Shown: positions 36,810 through 48,169, numbered from the stretch's first letter. The stretch is DNA of 64,000 nucleotides from Batillaria attramentaria (GCA_018292915.2 JACVVK020000153.1:217501-281500); one strand, 5' to 3'. The notes: generated from the sequence alone by a model not told the origin. Numbers and translations: made by a program.

Positions 36810-37973
36810 ATGGCGACTGCTTCAGTTCAGCCCAGTGATACAGAGTGTCCTGTTTGTCATGAGAATTTCTCCACCCCTAAAATCCTTCCCTGCGCCCACC
36901 TTCTTTGTCGTCACTGTCTGGTGACGTGGTTGAACTCTGACGCTGATGCACAGTGCCCTCTGTGTCGTGACGTCATTGCTGACGCGACAGAGAGGGTCGG
37001 TAAATCCTGTGACGACATCGCTGATTCGCTGCCTACCGACCTGGCCATGGAGGCTAGGGTGGAATGCGCGGCCATTCTCAGCAAGGATCACGTGTGTAGC
37101 GGATGCGATACCTCGCCGGCCACGTCTATCTGTCTGAAGTGTGGCGACATGATGTGTATTGTCTGCACCAAAACGCACAAGAAATTCTCAGCGACAAAAC
37201 ACCATGATGTGGAAGACCTGGCCACCATGACTGCAGAACGTCTGGCTGCCAACCGCCGCTTACCCTGTTCCGTGCACGACGACGAACAGTCCAAACTTTA
37301 CTGCCCCACCCACGGGGCCGCCATCTGCCACCTGTGCGCCACATCCAAGCACCGCGCATGTCCGGAAGTAACGGAGCTGGAGGAGAAAATGCAGGAGGCG
37401 CGTGCAGTGCTGGCGGAGCTGGCGGCCATACTGAAGGTCGGAGAGAGCAAGCTGGAGGGGGCGATCAGCGAGCTGGATCAGTATCTGGTGGACATGGAGA
37501 AGGCAACACAGACTGCCCTGGCCGACATTGACCACAAGTGTGACCGCCTGCAGAGTTCCGTGGAGGCCTTTCGCAAACGTATGAAACAGCTTGCGAAGGG
37601 AGCTAACTCTGAGGCCAAGAAAATGGTAGAAGAAACAAAATCGGGTTTCATGAAGCGACGTGGGCGAGTGACGTCACACTGGCGACTGGTGGATCGCGTC
37701 GGAGACAGGATGCCACGTGTGTGTGGTGTCAGCGACATGACCTCCACGCTCCACACTCGCGTAAAAGGCATTGACCTCAGCGTGACCTTGCCTGCCGAAT
37801 TGAAGGACGTTGCTAGGAAAACTGTTGTGATCGACGAAAAGGCGCTGGCTCGTATTGAACGTGAACTGTCCCAACTAGGCCAGCTGAGTGTGACGCCCGC
37901 TGTGAAAGTTGCTTCAACGCCATCCGCCCCAGGAGTGACAGCAGACATGGCCGCTTCACAGGCTGTGTGTCAG
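36810..37973 (+). CDS. Gene B exon: RING, two B-boxes, coiled coil (388 codons)
   Basis: It follows CTTTTTAG at 36791-36796. The same C3HC4 RING and double B-box ligands as gene A are present. Differences are mostly conservative and cluster in B-box 2 (HDDEQSKLYC against HADKTSELYC), a region that could contribute to binding. It ends GTGTCAG before GTAACG. The open frame continues past the donor into a (CA)n tract. Confidence 0.85.
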
Positions 37974-38084
37974 GTAACGCAATTGTCTAATAATAGTGAT
38001 GATTTTACTGATGTAGGAGGCGCAACTCACAAACGCCATTTAGTTCTAGGTTTTAGTTTTATGACAAGTCACGAGTCTTCGGCG

Positions 38085-38158
<74 letters not shown>
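38085..38158 (+). repeat. (CA)n after the gene B RING exon
   Basis: Same position as 61647-61717 in gene D and a very short ACACACAC in gene A (26961). It lies just past the RING-exon donor. Confidence 0.95.
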
Positions 38159-38160
<2 letters not shown>

Positions 38161-38785
38161 TTCCGACATTTTTAGATTCACGAAACCATTCTGAGTTGTT
38201 TTTGGTATTGCTAATATTGTACCGCTTGGATACAATCTGATGTATAAAGTGACAGCGTACAACAGGCTTGCACTGAGCCAACAGAATTTCTGTCTGTAGT
38301 AATGTTGGAATTTTTGTGTTTAGTGAAAGGGGCTAGTGCTACCATCTTTATTCTAACAGATCGTTCTGGGGTGTGTTCTTGGTATCTATCGTCACGCCAC
38401 TTGGTCCTGGACAGTGACAGCGTCCGTCGTGCTGGCACTGAACCAACAGAAGCGTACTCGATGACGCGGCCACCACACTATGCACTCCACTAGTGTAACA
38501 ACAGATGTCGAATTTGAATGTTCGACCGCTCGCGCAAAGTGTAACAAACAGTGTATCGCATTAAGAGCTGTACTAATCAAGATAGAGTATTCCGAGCGTA
38601 CAGGCTGACTCACGATCGAAACTGACATAAGATGGCTAAGAAAAAACGGAGTTAGCCCATCTGATCGAAGTTCAAGGTTGTTGAGTGTTCCTTCTTGTGA
38701 AACATACTGCTTCGACGTTGACTTTTTAACGGCATGCAACCATCCGAAGAGGATTTTGATATTACCAGACGGTCGTGATGTGCAG

Positions 38786-38926
38786 ACGACAAGCTGGCGA
38801 TTCCACACGAACCACGGGAAGAACATCGTGCTGAGTAACAACCAGCAGACGGCGGAGAGAGTCAGGGGGGATATTGACGCCATCGTGATTTCTAGTGAGG
38901 CCATGACGACAAACACGCTGTATGAG
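38786..38926 (+). CDS. Gene B NHR exon 1
   Basis: 47 codons between GATGTGCAG and GTCAGA. It encodes WRFHTNHGKNIVLSNNQQTA and AIVISSEAM, the N-terminal NHR strands. Confidence 0.75.
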
Positions 38927-39666
38927 GTCAGATTATTATCCTGATATCATTGCTGTGTGGACAGTGCTGTATGTCGTGCGACTGTTCCACCAGTACTCGT
39001 GATTCAATCCCAACTGAAAGAAAAACTTTGATAAAGTAGCAGTGTTGATGTTCTTTCTGACAAAAACCAAAAAATGTATTCACAGCTGTCTTGTTGTTTT
39101 TACTGTCTCCAGTCTGTTTATATTTTTCTGTTATTGTTTATACGTGTACTATAGACTGTGAAGCCAGGGATAGGCATAGATAAGTGACAATAATTGCCAG
39201 ATTCTGATTGACAAGTGAGTGCAGCCAATCACAGTACACCAATACTCCGACAGACAAATCACACGTGTAGGATTGTCTGTCGGAGCATTCGAGGGTTCCC
39301 TGCCACAACGTCCTATCTCTCTTCTTTCTGTCTGTGTCGATGGCAGGGAAACCTCCATTTGCTTGAAGAAGCTGCCGTGTAATGGCAAAACATTGTAAAT
39401 CCATGACGTCATATTTTGGGAAAAAGACCATTGATTATGTCATTGTCTTTCATCTTGAAAATCAAAATACCCCTTTTTCCCATCAGATGACGTCATGGAC
39501 GTACCGTGTTGTGTGATTGCACGGCAGAAAGAAATCAGATGGATTGCCATGGAGAATCAGAGGGCGTGACTACGGGCTTGCAGGCTACATGTTCATTATA
39601 TCAGAGACAATTAGCTTTAGGATTCTGTCGGCGCATATTCAAGTGATGTGTGTTGTATCTCTGTAG

Positions 39667-39733
39667 GTACGAGTGGATGTAGTGGAAGGAGACTCGGGTT
39701 CCCTGTTCTGTGGTGTGACTGACGGAGACCCGG
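39667..39733 (+). pseudogene. Gene B NHR exon 2, 5' part
   Basis: It starts after CTCTGTAG and reads VRVDVVEGDSGSLFCGVTDG, then breaks at the CCGG target site (39730-39733). Confidence 0.85.
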
Positions 39734-39929
39734 TGTAGCATCCGGTCCGGTCCCCCCTCTGAAGTAGTCCCCCGGGGGACCAATTCGTGGCAAAAACTGC
39801 TCTATAATGGTCCCCCCCTTAGACATCCAGCCTCGTTTTCGACTGGTCCCCCTGGGCGATTTTGGTCCCCCCTCGCATCCAAAATAGGCCCCCTCTCGAA
39901 CTGGTCCCCCTCTTTTCTAACCAATGTAG
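39734..39929 (+). repeat. Left terminal inverted repeat of the Ginger-like element
   Basis: It pairs with 44043-44237 almost perfectly (for example TGTAGCATCCGG against TGTAGGATCCGG). Confidence 0.9.
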
Positions 39930-40830
39930 AGCTATGTCAGTATTTATTTTTAACTTTATTGTTACAAAACTTTATTGTCCCCAAAAGCACAGGGCCATAG
40001 GAACATTTTTTTTTCTTTTTTTTTCCCGATTTATGTGCTTGTTGTTATTTTTGTGTGTGTGAGATATATTTGTTTGGTTGTTGGTTCTTGTTTCTTTCAG
40101 TTGTTTTTTTGCATTGGTTCTTTTTTTTTGTTTTTGTTTATGAGATGGTTGTACCGAATACTAAACATTATTACTAGAATTTCAAACAATAAATAAATAA
40201 GTCAATCAATATTCTCTCTCTCTCTCTCTCTCTCTCTCCCCCCCCCCCCCCACTCTCTATCTCTCTCTCTCTAGCAAAACCTGAAATAGACATTTACGTT
40301 CTTTGACAAGAAAAACTTTATTTCAAAAGGTATGTCCAGTCAAACTGTGTCAAAGAAACAAGAAATGAAACAAGAAACAGTTAATGAATAGCAAAGAGTT
40401 GCAACAGAAATTGTTAACCAGAGCGCTGTGCACTTTATAACGCAACATAAATGTAAATTAATAAATTGTTAATCGCACATCTTGTCCTGAAATGAGCAAA
40501 ATAATAACAATAGCAAAGTACAAAACAAACTTCTACCGTACTGTCTTTGCATGAAACGTCATCGAATGCATGAAAGTCCACATTTCCTGTCAATTTTTTT
40601 AAACTGGAAATAGCATTTAGAGAATAACATCAAAGACCAAGTATCTAATATTTTCTATACAACGCCATAGAAAAATATTTCTTCAAAATTAAGTAAGTGT
40701 CCATGACATGAAAACTAGTTGCCACCTTTGGCTTTCAGCGTACTTCAAGTAGACAGTCAAGACTGAGTACCAGTGTCTCAAATCATGACGCTTGAAACAA
40801 CAAAAACAGCAGAAGACTAACAGTTCTGGT

Positions 40831-43281
40831 CTAAGGAGTGACACAAAAAACAGGAGCAAAGTGATGTCCAAGATTCATTATATAAATTGCTCTGTCTGTT
40901 TTCAATGGGGCCGATTGCCAAACTGGCCCGTATTTCAGCCACCTAGGTTGTCGGCCTGGAGCCTCTCTTGTGAACACATACACGGGCGTGTCCAAGAGGG
41001 TGGCTGCAGCAAATATCTCAACCTCGGTGGCCCAAGTACGGTCGTTTCTCATGTTTGATGTCGCGACGTAATTTTCACGTGCGCTCGTTCCGTAGAAGCG
41101 TTTGTCATTCTTTTCAATCCAATCGCAAATGATATTTCGGAATTCCTTATATTTCGACTCAGTCCCCAAAACAACAAAGCTCACAGACCGGAAAAAACAA
41201 TTCCCATCTCCTTTTACGCTAACGCTATCGAGAGGTGTAGCCGTAATGTCAACTTCAACACTTTCCCTTGAGGGGTGCCGCCTGAAAAGTCTGGGGAAAT
41301 TCAAACTGGAGGCCCGATCCTTTTGCCAGGCACCATCAACGGGGTGGAACTTCATTCTCAATGGCGGCTGGCAAGAGGGGTCAGCCTGTGGATGATAGGA
41401 GGGGTCAGCCTGTGGAGCATGGGAGGGGTCAGCCTGTGGATGATAGGAGGGGTCAGCCTGTGGATGATAGGAGGGGTCAGCCTGTGGAGCATGGGAGGGG
41501 TCAGCCTGTGGAGTACGGGAGGGGTCAGCCTGTGGATGATAGGAGGGGTCAGCCTGTGGAGCATGGGAGGGGTCAGCCTGTGGATGATAGGAGGGGTCAG
41601 CCTGTGGAGCATGGGAGGGGTCAGCCTGTGGATGATAGGAGGGGTCAGCCTGTGGAGCATGGGAGGGGTCAGCGTTGTCCTGTGTACGATCATGGAACAA
41701 TTTGACGTTGCTGATATTGTAGAGATTCTTCAGTATTTTCCCACTTTTAGTGTTCTTCAGTTGAAGTCGACCCTTCGGCAACACACTTATGACCTCATAT
41801 GGCCCGACGAATCTTGGTGCCATCTTGCCTCCCATTCTGTGTACTCGTGCAGCATTGATGATTAAGACTTTGTCTCCGATGCGGAACCCGTGGTCATATG
41901 CACGCCTGCTGTCATAGTACTCTTTCTGCTTCTTCTGCGCCCTTGAAATGTTTTCACCAATTTTGTTCTTGACTTCCTCGTGAATCCCCTTCATAGTGTC
42001 CATGATTTCTTCGTTCAGATCTTGCTCGTTGGCATCACCAGTGACGTCAAATGGTAGTTTTGCCTGCTCACCATACAATGCCAAAAAGGGTGAAAACTGT
42101 GTAGACTTGTGAACGGATGTTCGGTAGGCGAACAGGGCTGCTGGCAAGAGTTCATCCCAATCATCATTGTCTGTGATCTTTACCAAAGTGTCTTTGAGTG
42201 TCCTATTGTCCCTCTCCCGTTGGCCGTTCGTCTCAGGGTGGTAGGCCGAAGAAATGCGATGGTTGATATTGAAACGGTCGGTGAGAATATCAAGCGCAAA
42301 GTTAATGAACTCACGGCCTTGGTCAGTTATGAGGGAATCAAACGCGCCAAAGATGCAGATGGTTTCGTACATGAATCTGGCAACTTCCTCTGAACTCTTG
42401 CACGGGATGGCCTTGGCAACGGGAAACTTTGTAAAGTGGTCTGTGAGGGCAACAATGTACTGGTTACCTCTGTCAGTGACCTGCAAAGGTCCTATGATGT
42501 CCATTCCAACGAGGCTCCACTTCTTTTTGGGCACTGGGATGGGGTGAAGCGGTGCTGCTGGCTTCTTTCTGCAAGCGTTCATGTTCTGGCACACACAGCA
42601 TGATCTGCAGTAGTCTTCAACCTCCTGTTTCATTCCATGCCAGAAGTAACGCTCCAAGACCTAGAGAGAAAAAAGAGTAATGAAATATTTATAAATACTA
42701 TGTCTTAAAGATAACTGGTAGATAACAGTGTGTGTGTGTGTGGGGGGGGGGGGGTGTGAGTGAGAGAGAGAGAGAGAGAGAGAGAGCCAGCAAAGGAAAT
42801 GTCTTCAATCCGGAAAATGTCCGTTATATACCGAAGACATCGGCTATACCGGAAAATTTACGTTATATACGGAGTCATCGGATATAACGTCCACCAGGAC
42901 AAAAGTGGCCGCTATATCCGATGTGTTGGTTATACCAGACATACCAGAAACACACAAAACCTCGTTCCCATTCTAAAGCCTGTTAAAACTGGGAGTACAA
43001 AAACGGGTGCTCACCTTCTTATAAGTCTTGTTCATCCCCAAATGTCCTCCGCTCACATAGTTGTCATGAAACTCTTGCAATATCTCTGGAACCTGGTTCC
43101 TCTTTGCCACGAGGATTCCGTCGTGGTAGAGCACATCCTCTCGAATTGTGTATTTTGCAGCAGTCTTTCTCAACTGTCTCTTTTTAACTTTAGTCACATC
43201 ACGGTTTTCCCCTTTCGCGGTCAGAGGGTAAGTGCCATTTTTCAAATAGTTCAACACGTTGTCATACAGAGTGTCGTCCAT
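40831..43281 (-). CDS. Integrase-OTU fusion transposase of the Ginger-like element
   Basis: Two exons on the - strand: 43281-43015 (start MDDTLYDNVLNYL) and 42660-40831. They are joined in phase 0 over an intron with a GTGAGC donor and a CTCTCTAG acceptor. The junction rebuilds the H2C2 zinc finger (HDNYVSGGHLG, then CRSCCVCQ), which neither exon has alone. The catalytic core has D in GMDIIGPL, D in ITDQGREF, and E in NGQRERDN 36 positions later, i.e. DD35E. The GPY/F module (FVGPYEVISV) follows. Then comes an 8-residue repeat tract and an OTU cysteine-protease domain with the nucleophile motif GDGNCFFRS and a terminal HHF histidine. Total is about 698 residues. All catalytic residues are present, so activity is plausible. 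A farther upstream ATG at 43359 is possible. Confidence 0.8.
41385..41685 (-). repeat. 24-bp coding minisatellite (ADPSHAPQ/ADPSYHPQ)
   Basis: About a dozen 24-bp units within the transposase gene encode alternating ADPSHAPQ and ADPSYHPQ octapeptides between the integrase and OTU domains. The unit length is a multiple of three, so copy-number change keeps the frame. The same repeats keep other frames open on both strands; those are shadows. Confidence 0.9.
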
Positions 43282-43348
43282 GATGATAGTCAATGAAAAA
43301 CGAAGACTGGTTGACGGAATGAATTGTCGTGTACTTATAATTATAGGC

Positions 43349-43431
43349 ATGTTTGACACGAGTCACGTGACGTGTCAAGAAGCGTGGCGATGTTTGACAC
43401 GAGTCACGTGACGTGTCAAGAAGCGTGGCGA
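43349..43431. promoter_or_regulatory. Duplicated E-box repeat upstream of the transposase gene
   Basis: Two nearly identical copies of a roughly 41-bp unit, each with the palindrome TCACGTGA (extended E-box), sit just 5' of the transposase start. This is a candidate promoter; function is inferred from position only. Confidence 0.3.
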
Positions 43432-43468
43432 CCGTTTTCTCATCCCACAAAAAAAAAAAAAAAGAGAA

Positions 43469-43660
43469 AACAAATCTAAACTTTTAAAAGTGATTTAACT
43501 TCGTAGATTTGCCGTTCTATGTAGCCTATACTTTTGTTTTTTAGTGGCGACCGTTTTCTCATCCCACAAAAAAAAAAGAGAAAATAAAAAACAAAAGTAT
43601 AGGCTACATAGAACGGCAAATCTACGAAGTTAAATCACTTTTAAAAGTTTAGATTTGACA
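43469..43660. repeat. Inverted repeat (long hairpin) inside the Ginger-like element
   Basis: About 72-bp arms (43469-43543 and about 43586-43660) are near-perfect reverse complements, for example GTAGCCTATACTTTTG and its complement. The spacer duplicates the GTGGCGACCGTTTTCTCATC sequence that lies immediately left of the first arm. Confidence 0.85.
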
Positions 43661-43739
43661 CTGTAACCTTGACCCAGTTCAAGATCATCTTGAATAACAT
43701 CTCTGTACAAAAATGAAAATAATTATACATATAACGAAA

Positions 43740-43750
43740 GAGGGTGTGTG

Positions 43751-43824
<74 letters not shown>

Positions 43825-43927
43825 GTGCGTGCGTGCGTGAGTGAGTGTGCACGCGTGCGTGAGTGCGTGCATAATGTGTGTGTGTGTGTGTGTTTGAGAG
43901 ATGGGGGGAGGAGAGAAAGTGTGGGGG

Positions 43928-43971
<44 letters not shown>

Positions 43972-43980
43972 GAGAGATCC
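43740..43980. repeat. (GT)n/(GA)n microsatellite block inside the Ginger-like element
   Basis: A (GT)n tract with GTGC/GAGT variants (43744-43890), then (GA)n (43930-43975). Confidence 0.9.
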
Positions 43981-44042
43981 AGAGTCACGTTTTCTACTGA
44001 GTTGACACACACTATAACAATAAAGTTAAAAATAAATACTGA

Positions 44043-44237
44043 CTACATTGGTTAGAAAAGAGGGGGACCACTTCGAGAGGGGGCCTATTTTGGATGCGAG
44101 GGGGGACCAAAATCGCCCAGGGGGACCAGTCGAAAACGAGGCTGGATGTCTAAGGGGGGACCATTATAGAGCAGTTTTTGCCACGAATTGGTCCCCCGGG
44201 GGACTACTTCAGAGGGGGGACCGGACCGGATCCTACA
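44043..44237 (-). repeat. Right terminal inverted repeat of the Ginger-like element
   Basis: Reverse complement of the left terminal repeat. It begins internally at CTACATTGGTTAG and ends ATCCTACA next to the second CCGG. Confidence 0.9.
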
Positions 44238-44241
44238 CCGG

Positions 44242-44327
44242 CAAACCTCACCCTGCCCTCGCATACTGCAGGATGGAAAGAGGCCGTTACGATTGGATGG
44301 GGACTTGTTCGGCGTTACGGTGTGGAA
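44242..44327 (+). pseudogene. Gene B NHR exon 2, 3' part
   Basis: It resumes immediately after the second CCGG (44238-44241) and continues to GGTGTGGAA before GTAAGA. It matches the 3' part of the same exon in genes A, C and D. Confidence 0.85.
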
Positions 44328-44923
44328 GTAAGAGGCTTGTGGTATAATCCTTATACTGCCGTCTTTACTGGTAACTGGGGAATCACACGTTCTGTGTGAC
44401 TGACAGGTGAAGTAAGGGGCATGTGAAATAAGTATCATTACTAGAATATTGTCTTTACTGGTAACTGGGGAATTACATGTTGACTAAGTTCTGCTGATGA
44501 GTTCTGTGTGACGGACAGGTAACGTAAGCGACGTGTGGTATTAGTATAATCAGTATAATGCCATCTTTACTGGTAACTCGGGAATCACACGTTGACTAAG
44601 TTCTGCTTTTAGTTCTGTGTGACTGACAGGTGAAGGCCTGGATTAATTGATTTGTACCGGTCTACGTGACATTGCAATGTTTGATTAGAAAATAAAATCG
44701 AGCGGTCTGTATTCAGCTTTTTCCTTTCCGATGTTGAATGTCTAACATGTGAAGCCGGAATGGCGTTGCGCTTCTTACAAGTATTTATCATAAATTATAT
44801 CAACACAATCAAAGGTTTCCCGATTGTAAGATCATCACAGTATTTTACGTTATGTTGTTCTGATGTTGGTTGATTTTATCGTCTACCATGTACTGATACA
44901 CAATACATTATATGTTGACACAG

Positions 44924-45103
44924 ACGAGAAGTACCGTAGGAAAGTCACTAGACGGTCTGCGTGAGGGAAGCCGTGTCGGGGTGCTAGTGGACACCGCCAA
45001 CAGTCTCCACCTGTATGTGGACGGACAGCACCAGGGAGTGGCCGCCAGGAACATACGTCACCCGTGTCACGCTTTGTTCACTGTCTCTTACAATACCATA
45101 AAG
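44924..45103 (+). CDS. Gene B NHR exon 3
   Basis: 60 codons after TTGACACAG, ending CATAAAG before GTAGAC. It carries RVGVLVDTANSLHLYVDGQH, the conserved NHR strand and turn region. Confidence 0.8.
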
Positions 45104-45148
45104 GTAGACACCAATCTTCTTACTGATTTCTGAGTCACATACACAAAG

Positions 45149-45250
<102 letters not shown>

Positions 45251-45299
45251 CCACATTCCTTACAAACATGATATTATATATACGTGTTCCTTAATTCTG

Positions 45300-45477
45300 C
45301 CGGGGAGCCGGGATAGCCGAATGGTAGAGCGTTGGACTCTCAATGCTCAGATAAGTCGTGAGTTCGAATCCCGGCTGGGGCCAAATATTTATACTGGCCT
45401 TTTCCTCGTTGGCCCGTCTGTGATATCTCCCTTCCGTGGTGGAAAAGGACGTTAAAGTCCCAAACACCCACCCACCT
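45300..45477 (+). mobile_element. SINE family A in the last gene B intron
   Basis: Same site as in genes A and C. Confidence 0.85.
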
Positions 45478-45630
45478 CTCTCTGTCTGCCGAAGATGGTG
45501 TTTCCCGTCAGCCAGAGCCCTTTTCACTTGTTCATGTGTTGTGTAGTTTTGGGCAAATTTGTTTCCGGACAAACAACAGACACGTGTATGTACAGTATTT
45601 GTTTTTCTTTTCTGTTTTCTGTCTGTCCAG

Positions 45631-45666
45631 ATCTCCACCCTTCCTCTTACAACCAAGACTACCTGA
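45631..45666 (+). CDS. Gene B terminal exon
   Basis: It follows CTGTCCAG and encodes ISTLPLTTKTT then TGA. Joined in phase 0 to exon 3 it completes the last NHR strand (NTIK-ISTLP). Another frame is open longer, but it does not fit the phase of the upstream exon. Confidence 0.6.
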   Translation: MSTLPLTTKTT

Positions 45667-46204
45667 TGGCCAAAGAAGAACACCCGGAGCCACGATGGCT
45701 CAGTGGATCCTTTCAGTTGTCAACCCACAACGAGATGATAGTCCAAGTAACGGGGAGACAACTCGTCCGTACCTGAAAGCCAGCTTGTGAACTACACACA
45801 AGAGCTAGCAGCCCATAGAGGGATGAGGGGATAGGTGGTCGCTGATAGCAATGCCAGAACGTGAAATAATAATTAGAATGTGTTCAAATTGATCATACAC
45901 AAGTCCTTTGTTACCGGATTTTTTATTTTTTATTTTTTGAGGGGGGGGGGGGGGTGAGTTGAGGGGTGGAGGGGGGGGGGGGCGTGATTTTAAAGCATTT
46001 CCAGGGTGTCATGCGCCGCGTTGTGTTTTAATGTTTACAGCATATTGTCATGCGCCGCGTTGTGTTTTAATGTTTACAGCATATTGTTTTGAAATCCGTC
46101 TCTGTACTGTGTAGCCGAAAATAGTTTACATGCTGGTTAATGCGTTAGCTACCTTTATTATCGTCATGCGTGCGCGAAGTGTCGAACTGCTCTTTAATAA
46201 AACC

Positions 46205-46278
46205 AGTATTGTATTGTATTGTATTGTATTGTATTGTATTGTATTGTATTGTATTGTATTGTATTCTATTCTATTGTA
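46205..46278 (+). repeat. (TATTG)n pentanucleotide repeat
   Basis: About 13 units. Further tracts are at 54930-54972 and 55560-55612, each downstream of an array gene. Confidence 0.9.
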
Positions 46279-46669
46279 CGTAGTCCCATCATTGTGGTAA
46301 GGGAAATTCGAGCTGTGCCCTCCTCCCCCCCGCATGGGGGCGGTGGGGGGGGGGGAGGAACGCGTCACCGTTATACCGTGTGATCCATTGTTTCCTTCCC
46401 TCGTTTTCCCAGCATATACAGCGTGTGATTGTTTTTCCACTCCCTCTCCCGTATGAAATGGGATCTTTAACCTGCACACTTGATCTTGTGTGTGCGTGTG
46501 AACACGAAAGCGAGACAGGCACCGTAAAAGCGTCTGCACGTGAATTTTACTCCACGTGGTAGGGGAAAAAAATCCTACTAAATTCCTGCCCACCGGAGAT
46601 TCGAACCATGCAGCTCAGGGTTCCAAGTCGGATGCTTTAACCACTAGACCAAATCCCCTGTCTCATTTT

Positions 46670-46865
46670 TCGTAATTAATCAAATCAGTGCATCGCTATT
46701 GTGTGTCACATTATCATGATCATTATTACGCCGAATGATGTTGATGTCATACTGACCAGACGGTTTCTTAAGCCGTATATGATCTTCCACCCAAGTGTAT
46801 TTCTGTTCACCAGGTTGTTTTGTACAGGTTGTCTTGTTTCAATAAAACAATATTTTTTCATTCAG
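46670..46865 (+). repeat. Interspersed repeat R1, copy downstream of gene B
   Basis: Same 3' half as at 22620-22920. A related copy at 30900-31080 lies downstream of gene A. Confidence 0.6.
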
Positions 46866-46910
46866 TTACTTCTGGCCTTGCCATGACAGCAATGTGACAG
46901 CAATGACAGC

Positions 46911-46911
46911 A

Positions 46912-47008
<97 letters not shown>
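46911..47008 (+). repeat. (GT)n tract
   Basis: About 98 bp. Other (CA/GT)n tracts of 50-75 bp lie at 5521, 16415, 22921, 27470, 29698, 30450, 31097, 34161, 45149, 48249, 54184 and 61647. Confidence 0.95.
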
Positions 47009-47009
<1 letters not shown>

Positions 47010-47199
47010 ACGTGTTTGTTCTTGCAAGTAACCTCTGATTTAAAAAAACAAAACAAACAAACAAAATCAGTAAATAGTGTTGTCTAACCTTGTTTTCATT
47101 ACCACCTAATTGAAATAACGATTAAAGTAACCCTTGAAATAAGCCTTGAAATAACACTTGACATAACGGTTAACATAAACCCTAAAATAAAACTTTAAA

Positions 47200-47532
47200 T
47201 AAAGTTGTTTTTTTTTGTTTACTACTTTATTATCCCTTTGGGGAAATTCGGACTGCTTCTTCCGGGGGAAGCTCGTCGCCGCGGTGCAGCGCCACCCAAT
47301 ATCTATCCTTTTTTTTTTCTTTTTTTTTTTACAATTTTGCTGAGGGAGGAAAGCCAGATAACCCGGAGAGAAACCCCGATGAGCAGGCCGGTAGCCCGGA
47401 AAAATCGGTATCACATGTCCCAAGCTACACCTGGGCTCGAACCCACGCTTCATCGCCATGACATTGGTGACGGCCGTTCAGTAGCATAGTGGCTAAATCC
47501 GACGCGCTACCTATTAGACCACCGCTCACCCT
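47200..47532 (-). mobile_element. tRNA-derived SINE (family B)
   Basis: Closely similar to 18361-18697. It is inserted in a degenerate tandem tract of CTTGAAATAAC-like words (47107-47195 and 47533-47580). Confidence 0.8.
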
Positions 47533-48079
47533 TGTAATAACGCTTGACATAACCCTTGAAGCAACCTCTGACATAACTCTCGGTGGACAGAAGACGTACA
47601 ATGTCCCAACAGCCGAGAAAGCGTCTTCTCATTCCTTCTTCTACAGCGGCAGTTGCATGATAACATCATTAGCAAACGCATACACGCGAGACTTAGCGAG
47701 ACTAGCGACAGCTGCTTGTGTTACACGTAATACTTGTTCAGTGCAGATGAATAATCTTTCAGAAACAAAAGTTTCATGTCGCTTGTATCTTGTATCAGTC
47801 ATGATGTTACCCCAGAGAAGAACATCTCGCACGACTATAGTACAGCCACTTGTCAGCGTGTGTACTGTATGTATCATACGTATCTGTCATTCACGCGACT
47901 AGACATTGTACCGCATGGCCTGTATCAGTTTCTGTGTGTGAGTAAGACAACTGATAACACGTTTAAAGTACATGCATGTAAAACCTTGTGTGCTGTCACG
48001 TGATCATCCAGTCTGTGACGTCACGAGCCCGTGAGCACCTCCCCCTGACGTCGAAAGAGTTGAACAGACACAGTAATTG

Positions 48080-48169
48080 GCGGAGTGCTGACTGCTGACC
48101 AGTACATTAATTACTTGTCGTTGTCTGTGAACAGTGAACTGTGAAAGCTACCGGCAGAGTGTTCATTGG
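48080..48169 (+). other. Gene C putative 5' UTR exon
   Basis: The sequence ending GTTCATTGG before a GTAAGTCGGG donor is a candidate leader exon by position and donor quality. Its sequence is not closely similar to the A and B leaders. Confidence 0.35.

Larger units (their letters stand above)
39734..44237 (-). mobile_element. Ginger/GIN-like DNA transposon with integrase-OTU gene
   Basis: A 4504-bp element with inverted terminal repeats at 39734-39929 and 44043-44237. Its ends read TGTAG and CTACA, and it is flanked by a CCGG target-site duplication. The inverted repeats hold several G/C-rich GGTCCCCC words. It encodes one spliced gene on the - strand (a GIN-type integrase with an OTU protease) and no gag, protease or reverse transcriptase. 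Together with the 4-bp duplication and TGT/ACA ends, that points to the Ginger group of cut-and-paste transposons with Gypsy-like integrases. The superfamily assignment rests on recalled family traits. Confidence 0.8.

Noticed and set aside
41275..41865. + strand open frames over the 24-bp repeat (GVSLWMIG and QPVDDRRG types)
   Set aside because: Shadows of a repeat whose unit is a multiple of three. The - strand frame is continuous with integrase and OTU domains.
39734..44237. LTR retrotransposon or endogenous retrovirus, suggested by the integrase
   Set aside because: Termini are inverted, not direct, repeats. There is no reverse transcriptase, protease or Gag, and the integrase gene is spliced and fused to an OTU domain.
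45495..45776. Longer C-terminal frame in the last exon of gene B (SYNQDYLMAKEEHPEP and on)
   Set aside because: It needs a different phase from the end of NHR exon 3. The phase-0 joining gives the expected final NHR strand and a stop, as in gene C.
46205..46278. Telomere-like repeat
   Set aside because: The unit is TATTG, not TTAGGG, and it occurs in short interstitial tracts.
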